Source: Callorhinus ursinus (Eukaryota > Chordata > Mammalia > Carnivora > Otariidae). Taken from it: a stretch of DNA of 64,000 nt. Positions within the stretch are counted from its first letter, which is position 1, and every line of letters starts with the position of its first letter. Under the pieces are notes generated by a model. That model was not told where the DNA came from. It did not search any database and saw only the letters and a program-made list of their open reading frames with translations. Made by a program: the position numbers and the translations under genes. The stretch is from the NCBI RefSeq assembly GCF_003265705.1, contig NW_020313057.1:6249363-6313362 (forward strand), in the 5' to 3' direction. Below, piece by piece: positions 22,472 to 33,264 of the stretch.

Positions 22472-23036
22472 TGATAGACTCATCTATCTCCGGGGCCCTT
22501 GGCCCCTGGCTCTGGCTTAGCCACTGCTGCATAACCAGCCCTGCTTGGGTTCTGGCCAATTTCCTGCAGGCACCACCCAAGAGCAGACTTTGTTACTGCA
22601 GCAAGCATCCCTGCCATCATGCCCTGGGCCTTCTATTTTTATAAGAACTGAAGCAAGAGAGGCCTTGAGACTTGCTCATTGCCACGTTTGTGCACTCAGA
22701 TGTATGGGGCAGTTATCCCATGAAGTGGAACTTGACCAGTGAGAGATGGGAACTGGCAGAGAACGTCTTCCTCTCTCCTTCCCCAGACACATGGTCTGAA
22801 GTTACACTTGTTCACATGGCTCCTTGGATGACAGTCCTACCAGATCAAGCAACCAGTGACACTCAGTCCCAAAGTGGTCAGCTTGGTAATGATAACCTGC
22901 CCTATATTGGGTCTCACATCCCCTTCTTATTCCCCTTTTCCCTTAATCCCACTTTCCTGGGATTGTATTCTCTAATAAAATATTACACATAAGCTTTTGC
23001 CTCAGGCTTTACTTTCTGAGAAGCCCAGCCAAGGCT
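22472..23036 (+). repeat. 3' LTR of the ERVL-type provirus
   Basis: Begins TGATAGACTCATC, carries TCCGGGGCCCTTGGCC, GACCAGTGAGAGATGGGAAC, a TCTCTAATAAAATATTA polyadenylation region and the end CTCAGGCTTTACTTTCTGAG, each with a counterpart in the 5' LTR. Confidence 0.6.
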
Positions 23037-23376
23037 GAATTAAGAACGTAGAGATTTGAGGTAGAGTGAGTTTGTACAGAGGAGCTAGAAGCAGATGTTT
23101 AGCCGGACAGCGGGGGAGAGGGGAGATGTGTTGGGGAAGTGGGGGAGGGGCCTTTTCTCTTCTGGACTGTTTTCCAATTCGAGACATTTTGAAATATTGG
23201 CATGAGGATTTATAATATTATTAAAAAGGCATTAGGAAGAGTGGAAAGTAAGATTATGAGACACGTAAAGAAGGGGAACATTTCCTTTGTGCTTTGGCCT
23301 TGACCCGTCTCAGAAGACACTTTGTGCAGAGCACATGTGCAGTGCAATGTAGTGCCACTCTATTGTTTGATTAGGG
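23037..23376. other. Unique non-coding sequence
   Basis: Nothing recognised apart from a G-rich patch at about 23110-23155. Confidence 0.45.
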
Positions 23377-23571
23377 TTTATTTATTTTTATTTTTTAAAG
23401 GTTTCATTTCTTTTTGAGAGAGAGAGCACAAGTAGAGGGGAGGGGGCAGAGGGACAAGCAGACTTCCTGCTGAGCGGGGAGCCTGACGGGGCTCCATAGG
23501 GATCCCAGGACCCTGAGATCATGACCTGAGCCAAAGTCAGACACTTAACTGACTGAGCCACCCAAGCGCCC
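23377..23571 (-). mobile_element. Carnivore SINE
   Basis: Inverted copy ending GAGCCACCCAAGCGCCCC at the right. Target duplication TTTGATTAGGGTTTA (from 23367) and TTTGATTAGGTTTTA (from 23573). Confidence 0.93.
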
Positions 23572-24515
23572 CTTTGATTAGGTTTTAATGAGCAATTGTG
23601 TCGGAGCCTTGAAATGTTCTGCCACAAGCCTGTGTGTTTATCCCTCTTATGTGGAAGCCCAGCTTAGGCGTGTGGAAATGGCTAAGTGTGAAGGCATGGC
23701 ATGGGATCTGTGCCAATTTGTCAAATGGAATTTGTATGGAAAGTGTGCCTTTTAAAAACTCCTGTTTGAAAGACAGTTTGATTTGTAATTTTTAAAGGAC
23801 ATATGATTTCCCTTTCAAATGTGAACTATTGGGGTTTTATTGTCATTGTACCCAAGAAAGTGTAGCATAAACAACCTCACAGCAAAACATGTTAATCTTC
23901 CTGAAGAGTCCCACTGACATCTACTTTCCTTTTCTTCCCTTTTGAATTTTTACATGACCCCAGAGTGGCTCTGTTACTAATAGGCACGAATGGCTGAATG
24001 CACACTAAAAGCATGGGGCGCTGCTAGTCTGTGGGTTACCATTTAAAACTCTTTCAGATAGTAGCACAGCATGAAATGCTAATTCATTACATCCACAATA
24101 CCATCCATTAGTGCTTTCTCATCCTGGAATTTAAATAGTCCAAAGCTCAGAGAGTCACTAAAGAGAGTAATTAATACAATAGCACAATTCTCCATGGTTC
24201 AGGTGATATGATGGACTGACTTACCTGTCACAAATAAGTATTATAGGAGCCAGTCTCCTTCTGGTTTGCATTTTTAATCAGCCTCCTCCTTCTCCATGTT
24301 CCACTGTTCTTTTTCTGGCTGGATTTTATATTTTTGCTGAGTGAGGGTACATTTGACCCTCTGTTCCCATGATCATGCTTCATGCTATTTAAAATAGCTC
24401 CACAGTTTGAATGGCGGCACCATTGCAAAAACTATGCACAAAAGGGACATTGTGTATAGGTTTGGGTCTCACCTGTCATTATCTACCTTTCTACCTGCTC
24501 TCCCTTGAAGGGGAG
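23572..24515. other. Unique non-coding sequence
   Basis: No repeat or exon recognised in about 940 bp. It reads as ordinary unique DNA. Confidence 0.45.
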
Positions 24516-25045
24516 CAGAATTTGTCACCCCCAAATATGCCTGTTTGGCATAAGGATTATTTTGGGCTGATTATTTTTAAGAACTAGCAGACGCAGGGAA
24601 CACTCTGACAACCAAGTGACCTTCTTGCAAGAGCTTTTAGATTTATAAGGGAAATCTCCATTTGTCAGGCTGTCTTCCTCTCTGTACTAGGAAGGGAAGG
24701 ATGACTAAGTCCCTAGAAACTTCTCAATGGACAAGGCAACGATTTAGATCTCTGCAACAACCTTACTCTTGTTACTTGTTATTTCCTGGTAACATCCCAG
24801 TGACAGGCCTTGCCCACTGGCAACATCTGTCCTTTGTCTCTAGCTGAAACTGGTGTGAAGGTGATGGCTTGGGCCATTTTTGGGGAGTTCCTGTTTTCCT
24901 GGGTCTGTCCCATGTATACAGGAAGTATGCATGTTATTAAAGTTTTGTTTGTTTTTCTCTAGTTCATCTGTCTTTTTATTACAGAGGAGTCTCAGCCGAG
25001 GACCTAAAAGGAAAATTATTTTTCCTCCTCTTCCAATCTGCTTCA
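24516..25045 (+). mobile_element. Solo ERV LTR, group uncertain
   Basis: Opens TGTCACCCCCAAATATGCCT. Retains GGCATAAGGATTATTTTGGG, CCTTGCCCACTGGCAACATC, TGTCCCATGTATACAGGAAG, an ATTAAAGTTTTG polyadenylation region, TCATCTGTCTTTTTATTACA and GAGTCTCAGCCGAGGACC. This is a complete U3-R-U5-like order that I know as a common mammalian LTR but cannot name exactly. No internal sequence adjoins it. Confidence 0.6.
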
Positions 25046-25394
25046 TCTTCTTTCATATTCAGGGTACAGATTCCTTATAAAGGAGCTATTCAGTCCTAAG
25101 ACCCTTTAGAGATAGTTTTCTTGACCTAGGAAGCCTGCCAGTTTGTGTGAGCTGCACGGCCTCCCTATCATACTCAAAGACTCTGACTCTTTGGGATCTA
25201 ATTTCTATGCCCATTATCAAATATATCTCATAAGCAACTTCACACAGCTCACTACAAGGGGTATGGTTGCTTTTGTGCAGAGTAAGTGGGGGGTTAAAAA
25301 TCTTTTGCAAATGGTTGGAACTGTTCAAGTGACTTATTTGCATAGGAGAGAAACAGGTGCCCCATAAATACAAGTTTGGCCAGCATTTTAAACT
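25046..25394. other. Unique non-coding sequence
   Basis: Nothing recognised. Confidence 0.4.
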
Positions 25395-25565
25395 TAGCAA
25401 CACACCTTCCCATGCCTTATCTCATTTGATTCCCACAACTGTTCTCTGAGTTCAACAGGGCAAGTATCATCAGGTATATTTTTTAACAGACAAACTGAAG
25501 CTCAGAGACATTAGGAGATTGCATATAGAAAATCTTGGATTAAATCTAGGACTTCTAACATGAAG
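25395..25565 (-). repeat. MIR SINE fragment
   Basis: CTTATCTCATTTGATTCCCA, TTTAACAGACAAACTGAAGC and TCAGAGACATTAGGAGATTG are the inverted MIR core in order. Confidence 0.75.
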
Positions 25566-25609
25566 TTTTAATTTCTAATCTGAAGGCCTAAGGCTAACCA
25601 GAAATGACA

Positions 25610-25866
25610 GCTCTAAAAACACGGCTGTTTTTCACATCGTTGCTTTATCCTTCTGGTCCCTACATCTCTGGTCATTCCTCCTCTGTCTCTTGTTGGATCA
25701 TCATCCTTCTCTACCCAACCTCTAATGTTGAAATGCCTCGGAGCTCAGTTTTAGAATCTCTCCTTTCACTCCTGATTTTAGGCTGTCTCATCAGTCTCAA
25801 TGGCTCCATTTATTATCTATATGCTCAGAATTCTCAATTTATATCACACACTCAGATACCTTTAAT
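25610..25866 (+). mobile_element. L2 LINE, part 1 (split by LTR)
   Basis: AATGTTGAAATGCCTCGGAG then CTCAGTTTTAGAATCTCTCC and ATTTATTATCTATATGCTCA match a late L2 ORF2 segment. The element continues beyond the LTR at 26456. Confidence 0.65.
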
Positions 25867-25907
25867 ATTAGAGTTCTCCAGAGAAACAGAATTCAAAAGA
25901 TACATAT

Positions 25908-25954
<47 letters not shown>

Positions 25955-26455
25955 GGAAGACATTTATTATAAGGAACTGGCTCATGGAATTATGGAGGCT
26001 GAGAAGCCCACATCTGCCATTGGGAAGCTGGAGACCTGAAAGAACCAATGGCATAGGTCCAGTTCCAGTCTGAAGACCTGAAAACCAGGAAAGTCAGTGG
26101 TGTAAGCTCTGGTCTGAAAGCCAACAGGCTCCAGAGCCAACATGATGTTTTGGTTCAAAAGTCCAAAGTCATGAAAAAGACCGAGATCCAGTTCAAACCA
26201 TCAGGCAGGAGGAGGTACTCTGGCTCATGGTGGGGGGGATCAACCTGCTTATTCTAGTCAGACCTCCCATGGATTAGATGGGGCCAGTTCACATTTGGGA
26301 AGGCAATTTGCTTGACTCAATTTACCGATTCAAATGTTAATCTCAAACAGAAAACATCCCTACATACACACTCAGAATAACATTTGAACAGATATCTGGG
26401 TGCTTAAAGGTCCAGTCAGGTCTACACACAGAATTAACCATCACAACTTTTCAGA
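25867..26455 (-). mobile_element. ERVL LTR (MLT2-like) inserted in L2
   Basis: On the plus strand it opens AGAGTTCTCCAGAGAAACAG, then carries ATTTATTATAAGGAACTGGC, GATTCAAATGTTAATCTCA-type sequence (26328-26345) and ends GAATTAACCATCACA. This is the reverse complement of MLT2-class ERVL LTRs. A (CA)n tract has expanded inside it. Confidence 0.7.
25910..25952. repeat. (CA)n microsatellite
   Basis: About 21 uninterrupted CA units within the LTR, at the spot where related LTRs commonly carry a TA/CA-rich run. The Thr-His repeat in the open frame 25604-25972 comes from it. Confidence 0.95.
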
Positions 26456-27400
26456 AACTTATACATCTGACTACCTAATTACCAGGGCTACTTGGATTTC
26501 ACATAGGTAGGTACCTAAGATTTCACCTGTCGAAAAAATCATGTATAGGCTTTTTCTTCAAATTTATTCCCCCCTCAAATAGTCCTAAAAACCGTAAAAT
26601 GACACCGCCACCCTTTCAACTACTTAGGTCAGAACCCGAGAGCTGCCTTTCACACCCTTTTCGTCACATTTCCCTGAATCTTCAATTTCAGCCAATTCCA
26701 ATTCTGAGGTTTTTGTTGAAGCTCTCTACTTTTTCCCGTTTCTGTTGTTACTTAATTCAGGTATCATAATATGTTGTAAGAACTATTGACCAAAATGATG
26801 ATCTGCAGACTGTGAAATTCCCACCACCCAAATCCAGACTCCATAAAGCACTGAGGGATTGCTTAAAATGCTCATTAAATCATGTTACCACCCAGCTTAA
26901 AATTCTTCTATGGCTTCCCATTGCCCATATGATAAATCCAAACTCCTTAACAAGCCCTACAAAGCCTTGCATGATGTGACCTTTGCCAACATCATTAGCC
27001 ATATCTTGTCGATCTTTTTCATTCGCTATGCCCTGCTGGGAGTTTTTTTTCAATTCCTCTCACACAGAGCGTTCTTTTCCGCCTCGAGAATATTACAGAT
27101 ACTGTTCTTTCTGCCAGAAACACTCTTGGCCTTTTACTGACTTTGCCCGGACAAGTTCTGTACAGCCTTCAGGACAAAGCTGGCATGTCGCTTCCCCTGG
27201 GAAATCTTCCCGAGTCCCCTGATTAGGTGTATGTGTACTTAAAGCACCTTGTGCTTCTCCATTCCCATCTCCCCTAGCAGACTCTAAGTTTTATCCATCT
27301 GAATTATATGCATCTTGTAAGTGATGCAGGGCTCATATAAAGTATGAGTCATTTAATGAATAAATGAATAATGATTTTGTGAGTAAATGAATGGATGAAC
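26456..27400 (+). mobile_element. L2 LINE, part 2
   Basis: Continues with ATTCTTCTATGGCTTCCCATTGCC-like sequence, AAACTCCTTAACAAGCCCTA, CAAAGCCTTGCATGATGTGA, CACTCTTGGCC, AGCACCTTGTGCTTCTCC and a terminal AATGAATAAATGAATAATGA run. The two parts together make one L2 copy of about 1.2 kb. Confidence 0.8.
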
Positions 27401-27683
27401 CATTGAAATGACGGGCTCTTCTAACACAATCGGCTACCAAACCAAGTAACAGTAGCGGAATCTCTTCCCCATCCAAGTGTCGGTCTGGATCATGTAGGGG
27501 GTCCAAAAGGCAGTCACAGGTAACTCCTAGCATCCCACATCCTTAGAGATAAAGGGGAGAATTGTGGGAGGTAAAGAGGAGGCCTGGATGTACCAGGGCA
27601 GGAAGAGTGAGAGTCAGAACAGTAATAAAAAATGTAAAACCCTGGCTAGTTTAGCTACTATTTCTATCAGGAATAGCACTCTT

Positions 27684-27899
27684 AGAGCCCCTGGGTGGCT
27701 TCGTTGGTTGAGCGTCTGACTCTTGATTTTGGCTCAGGTTATGATCTCAGGGTCGTGGGATCGAGCCCCATGCTGGGCTCTGTGCTCAGTGGGGAGTCTG
27801 CTTCTCTCTCTACCTCTCTCTCTCCCAAATGAATAAATCTTTGCCCCTCCCCACTCTTGCACCCTTTCTCTAAAATAAATAAATAAATCTTAAAAAATA
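27684..27899 (+). mobile_element. Carnivore SINE with doubled tail
   Basis: Head GAGCCCCTGGGTGGCTTCGT. The CT-rich/AATAAATCT tail occurs twice (about 27800-27840 and 27841-27897). Likely target duplication GGAATAGCACTCT (27671 on) and GAAATAGCACCCTCT (27903 on). Confidence 0.9.
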
Positions 27900-30800
27900 G
27901 AAGAAATAGCACCCTCTTTTCTAGAATATAATTTATCTTCTCTGTGGTTTTCCAAAGGCATACATATCCAGGAAAAACATGGCATCTGATACTGATACTC
28001 ATTTTTTGGTGAGAAGGGAAAGGTAAACATTTAGACTTTTAAAACCACTGGAAGGACCTTCTATCACAGTGGTGATTCTCCTATCTGTTGCTAGGGCCAC
28101 ATGGCTCAACTTGGGGGTGACTCCTTGTGTGAGCCATTGTTGGCTGCTGAATCAGATCACTGAGTTCAGGTAATATTCACTGCTTTATGGAGGATGGGTG
28201 TGTTAGGCTTGGCTTCTCCATCTATGAGTTCCTATTTCATCTTGATTTCATGGAGTATTACTCTTTGAGATTTGGCTTCAGTGATGAATTTATATGTTGT
28301 GCTCAGGCTCAGAGAATGGATGGCAAGAACAGTATTATGAGGCAATCAAGGATTAGATGTCTCCTATCACTATGAAGCAAAGATCCATGTCAACTAAAGA
28401 GAACTCCAGCTTTTGCCAAGGTTAAAAACATTCAGAGGACTGTCTGACAGGGAGGCAATAGAGAGAGCTATCCAAGTAGTTTTGTTCAACAACGGCAGTT
28501 GTAATCAAAAGACAAATGAAGTTAGAGGACACATTGCATTGATCTTAGGGAAACAGAGACACATATGCCAGGGGAGCAAGAAATGTATAAAACAAAGGAA
28601 GAAAAAAGGAGAGGCTCTTATTTTGGACTGGGTGGCTTATTGCATTCCACCTTATTAAAACATGCTCGAGTCTGTCAATTATGCAGTGGATGCTGTATTA
28701 TAATTTTTTGTTTACCACCATGCAATGTCTGAACTATCTTTTCCCATTAAGGTACCAAGGTCAATGATACAGATAATTAACCAACTGATTTAGTGCATTA
28801 ATTTTCCTTGAAGTTCGAGCATGAGTGTCACTATCCAGCCTTGAGATTCCTACTCCACATAGACACCGGCACAAGGGCTGGCTCCATATGGAACACTGAG
28901 GCAATCCACGGCTCAAGTGCTGTCTAGCAGCATCGTGTGTCTACTTAGATGATGATGAATGCTATCTTTGTTCCAGGCAGGAAGATGTCATTACGCTGGC
29001 TCATATTGCTGACCTCCCAGGGCTTCCCACTAAGTGTTGCCAAAGGGTTGTGGTGCCGATAATTCCTTACAGAGCTCTGAAGAGAATAAAGTGGAGAGGT
29101 AAACCTGATGAAAATTGGATAAAGAACCCAAGGTGAATTGAAGCTTAATATACCAAACAGCAGAGAGTGTGGCGGCTTTCTTTTCCCACCTCTTGTTTTC
29201 CCTTCCACAATTGTAGGCAGCACTCCAGCTGTTATTTCTGCCCTCTCAAAGCATTCTTCAGTCACTCATATCCAGTCCTGCACTTCACCTATCAGTAAAA
29301 GGAACTTGCAATCTTTCAACACAGAGATATTATTTCTGCTTCAACTGATTCCGGGATGCCACAGTTCACAATGAAAATCTGCAGATTGCTGATAGCTCTG
29401 TCAATATCATTCAACTGCTAACAACACTTTATTTGTGGTACCTGTAGATAGAGTGTAGGCATCTGAACCCATCAATAAATGGAAAGAAAGTCCTGGGGCT
29501 CAAAACAATTTGGTTTTACAAGGAGCCAGGTTTACAAACTTTGCTGCTTCGTTACAGAAGAATTCTTTACAAGTTTTAAAGGATGTACGATGTAATCATC
29601 TTCTAACAACTTCAATGGTAGGATAGTAAGGGCAAGACCTGTATGCCAAGAGGAGTGTTTGCTGTAATGTATTACTGTTTTGTATCACAGGTGTATATTC
29701 AATCCCTTCAAACTATATATTTCACAATAAGCTTCTTATGGTTTTAGAAAGTAGTTCATAGTCGATCTCACTAGTATTTTTATTCTTAGGCTTTTGAATA
29801 TCTTTTATGTTTCTTCATCATTTCTTTTTCTTTTTCAGCCATTTGCCTCTTTGATTTTATGGCCTTTCATATACACAGATACATACACACATACATGCTT
29901 GTGTCTTCATTGCCATTGCTGAATTCAATGAATTCAGAGAAGTTTTGTTTTTATTACAGATACTGACCTTTTGTCTAATGATTAACAAAACTATTGATTC
30001 TTTAAGTCAATCTGATTTATAGGGTCTTGATATTCACACTGTTCTAGGATGATGATTCTTAGAAAATTACTAATCATGAATGAATTTCAGTGAAGTGGTA
30101 GTACAAGAAAAGAAATATGAAAGAATCAATAAAAATATCATTTTTATCACTGGTTAATGTAATTGAATCAATATCACTGAGCCATTGAAAGTCAACATAT
30201 CAGAGAGATATATTCAATAGAAATCTACTTTCTGTGAGATGCCTCTGATGTTCAGTGAAAAATGATTAAACAAGTAGAAAATAAACCTATTTGATACAGT
30301 ATGGATTTTATAAATCAAGATTTAATATTACTTTAGGAGAAGTCAAAATAAATTCTCTATCTGAAAACTATGAGGGTACTATTATTTTCAGGAGACAAAA
30401 AAAAAAAAACAACCCAAAAAAACGAAAAACAACTCTACCCCAAACATGATGACTCCATCCTGAATATCTCATGGTAGGTCTATTAGATATTATGGGCCAA
30501 TGCTCACAAGCAGAGGTATTGTCTTACTGTATTCCTTATGAATGAAATGATGAAGATAAAATTTCCTTACTATCAAATGTTGTCATGGCAATAGTGACCT
30601 AACTACCATCATTAATAATCAGTGAGCTAAATTTTCTTAAATATTTTTAAATATACATTGAGCACCTTGAAAGATCTTCACCATCAGAATATTAAGTGAC
30701 CTGAGAAGTATAGCTTTTTTCCAAAAGAAACTACATAGAAATGGAAAGAAACAGCATCAATATTTTTGGTGAAACACCATGTTCCTGGCACGATTTTTAG

Positions 30801-31039
30801 GTACACAGCATAGAGGGAAAAAAAATTATTCTTGATGTTCTATGAAATGGACTCTTCCCAAATAAATATTTACTAGTTTTCTCCAATAATATATCTGTAA
30901 AATTATTGTTGGAAATAGACTCTTTGTCCAGGGAGCATTTTATATTTAACAGAGTTAACACATCTTAATACTGAACAACAGAGAGACGATCATTAGAATG
31001 GTAGCCTTTGGTTCTACTGGTTCCTTTGAAAAGCTGAAG
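27900..31039. other. Long repeat-poor non-coding stretch
   Basis: About 3.1 kb in which I recognise no SINE, LINE, LTR or DNA transposon. Open frames at 28187-28375, 28413-28658 and 28945-29374 have no domain features. It may hold very old repeats beyond visual recognition, or conserved non-coding DNA. Confidence 0.4.
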
Positions 31040-31600
31040 TAGTGGTTGTTCTTAGTTGCCTACTTAGCATCTTTTCTCTCATTTCTTTTTCCCCAGAGAA
31101 CCCCAGTTTTGTTTATGTATCTTCTTCCTTTCCAGTCAACTCAGGCGTCTCAGGTGAGTCTGAACCCACCCACAGTTCCAAGAGTGAGTGTGACTGGTTT
31201 GGTTAAGTTTGTAGGAGGGGGTCATGTGATAGAATTTGGCAACAAAGGCTCATGGACATCATGCACGTGCAGGATCATCTTAGGAGAGCTCTTCCCTGCT
31301 GTCCTGGGAAAGGTTACAAAGATGACCCTTTCTCTTTTCCCTTTGAATAATCTGTCCTGTGCAAACATTGGGTGTGGAACTATTGCTCCATCTCAAGACC
31401 AGCTGGAGGAGAAAGCTAGCAGACACAAGAAGGCATAACCAAATGAATTGCAGGAAAATGACGTGGCACCAGAAGATTCAGGCAAATCTTGAAGCCTGTC
31501 CTATCCCTGCATTTCCAAAGTTTTGGGCCAATAAATGCCCTTACTGTTGAAGCCAATTTGAACTGGATTTTCTGTTACTTTCAACCAGCATCATCCTAAA
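31040..31600 (+). repeat. Ancient LTR-like repeat, unassigned
   Basis: GTAGGAGGGGGTCATGTGAT, ACATCATGCACGTGCAGGAT and the end GGCCAATAAATGCCCTTACT plus TTTGAACTGGATTTTCTGTT follow the order of a common old mammalian repeat with an AATAAA-containing 3' end. The 130-codon open frame 31046-31438 lies entirely inside it and is not a host gene. Confidence 0.45.
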
Positions 31601-33084
31601 TAATACCTAATATTATCTAAATAATTGGAGTATTAGTAACTATGAAGAAGAGGCAATAGGAGATAAATACCAGTATGGAAGAAATGCATGCTCTAAGTCC
31701 AAGTATCTGGTGAAAATGATCAACAGTTGTATTGATTATCTGCTAATCACCTACTGATTCTTCATATGTCCTAATATGAAGATTTTTAAGACATTTTGAG
31801 ATTTTATGCCTATCTTTTATCATTCTTTATTTTTTCTTCATTTTTCTTTCAAGTTTTCACCCCAGTATTGGTCTTTTGTAGACATGATCTTGGAATAAAT
31901 TGGAAGTGACTGATTAGTGTCATTTCTGAACTCAAAGAAGATGGTCTCTGTTCACAGGAAGGAAGTAATCTATTTAAGGAAAGAAATAATCTAAGTTTTA
32001 AAACACAATAATAACTAACGTGATACATGAAAAATATCCTTATTGTCAACTGATTGAAGCAGATAGTGTGTGCCTCAGGAACTTGGGATTGTGTGACTTA
32101 AGGCTTTGTGGAGAGGAGAGGGAGACAGAGAGGCTTGGGAATGACAGAGAGTTATTTGGGTCTTCAAAGAACAAGTAGAATTCAAATCTACATTTGGCAA
32201 GATGGTTGAAGTCTAAGAAAAGACATCTAAAGAATCTAGACTTGAACCTAGGAGCAACAAAAATAGACCTGGGACCAGGCACCCTTATAGCATCAAATTC
32301 CGAGATAGCAGAGTTCACTCTGAAGTCATTTTTTTATTGATTATGCGCACTCGTGTTTATCACTTGAAGCTGGTCTGCTGTCTTCATGTCTCCTCTAGGA
32401 CCTTAAGGAACATGAATAAGAATACTTTTGCCTCACCAGTGAAATGGTTAATTTAAAATGTTTTTCAAGTCGAATGTTAAAAAAGGCATAAATATCCAAA
32501 CAACCTTTGTTTATATTTACTTCTAATAAGAGCTATAAAACATGTCTCAACAAGCAGCAATTTAATTACATCCATGCATTTGATCTGCAGAACATCCTGT
32601 TCATAATAAACCCTTACCTATAAATATACACTGAAAATACAAATTAAGCATTCATGTTAAGCAGTGTGGTCTGTTTTCTAGATGCCCTAAGTTTTGCTCT
32701 GGAATTGTTTGTATAACCTCAGGGAGGCCCTATATTCTTTGCATGGTCCATTGCATAAAACTTCAGTTTTAATTTGGGAAGTCAGGGGCATGTGACTACT
32801 TTCCCAAGGTAGGAATATCACAAAGAATTTTGTAGCTGCAAGTCACCTGCTCATCCTAGTTTTTCCAAAAGACTTGTGAATTTCTTTATATAAGAAAGAG
32901 GAATGCTACTCTTGATCAGTTGCCCAGGAATAAAAGCTATAATCAATCACATGGTGGGCTTCCCCATCGCTGATCACATTTCATTTTGGGGGGTGTGTTC
33001 ACTTTTCATAAGACACTGTTTGTTAGCAAATTTCCATAATGTTACCAGTGAGCAAGAGAAGAGCATGTTCTACTACCTCTTCTT
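31601..33084. other. Unique AT-rich non-coding sequence
   Basis: No repeat or exon recognised. Confidence 0.4.
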
Positions 33085-33264
33085 CTTTTTTTTTTTTTTA
33101 AGATTTTATTTATTTGACAGAAAGAGCACAAGCAGAGGGAGAGGGAGGGAGAAGCAGGCTCCTTGCTGAGCAAGGAGCCCGATGTGGGACTCGATCCCAG
33201 GACCGTGGGATCATCACCCAGGCCGAAGGCAGCCGCTTAACCGACTGAGCCACCCAGGTGTCCC
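33085..33264 (-). mobile_element. Carnivore SINE, young subfamily
   Basis: Left T run plus AGATTTTATTTATTTGACAG, right head CGACTGAGCCACCCAGGTGT. Target duplication GCATGTTCTACTACCTCTTC (from 33063) against GGATGTTCTACTACTTCT (from 33265). Confidence 0.95.

Larger units (their letters stand above)
20303..23036 (+). mobile_element. Ancient ERVL-type provirus with both LTRs
   Basis: Two related LTRs (20303-20930 and 22472-23036) flank about 1.5 kb of internal sequence. Behind the first LTR, TTGCTACCAGGTATGG resembles the TTGGTACCAG primer-binding region usual in ERVL elements. The interior before the second LTR matches the 3' end of ERVL pol. The internal part is far shorter than an intact ERVL, so most of gag and pol is deleted or unrecognisable. 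The LTRs differ strongly from each other, which implies great age. No open frame is intact. I could not find a matching short target duplication. Confidence 0.65.

Noticed and set aside
25604..25972. 122-codon open frame with a Thr-His repeat
   Set aside because: It crosses L2 sequence, an LTR and a CA microsatellite, so the repeat is an artefact.
31046..31438. 130-codon open frame, the longest in the window
   Set aside because: It lies wholly inside an old LTR-like repeat, and I see no protein family, signal or splice context.
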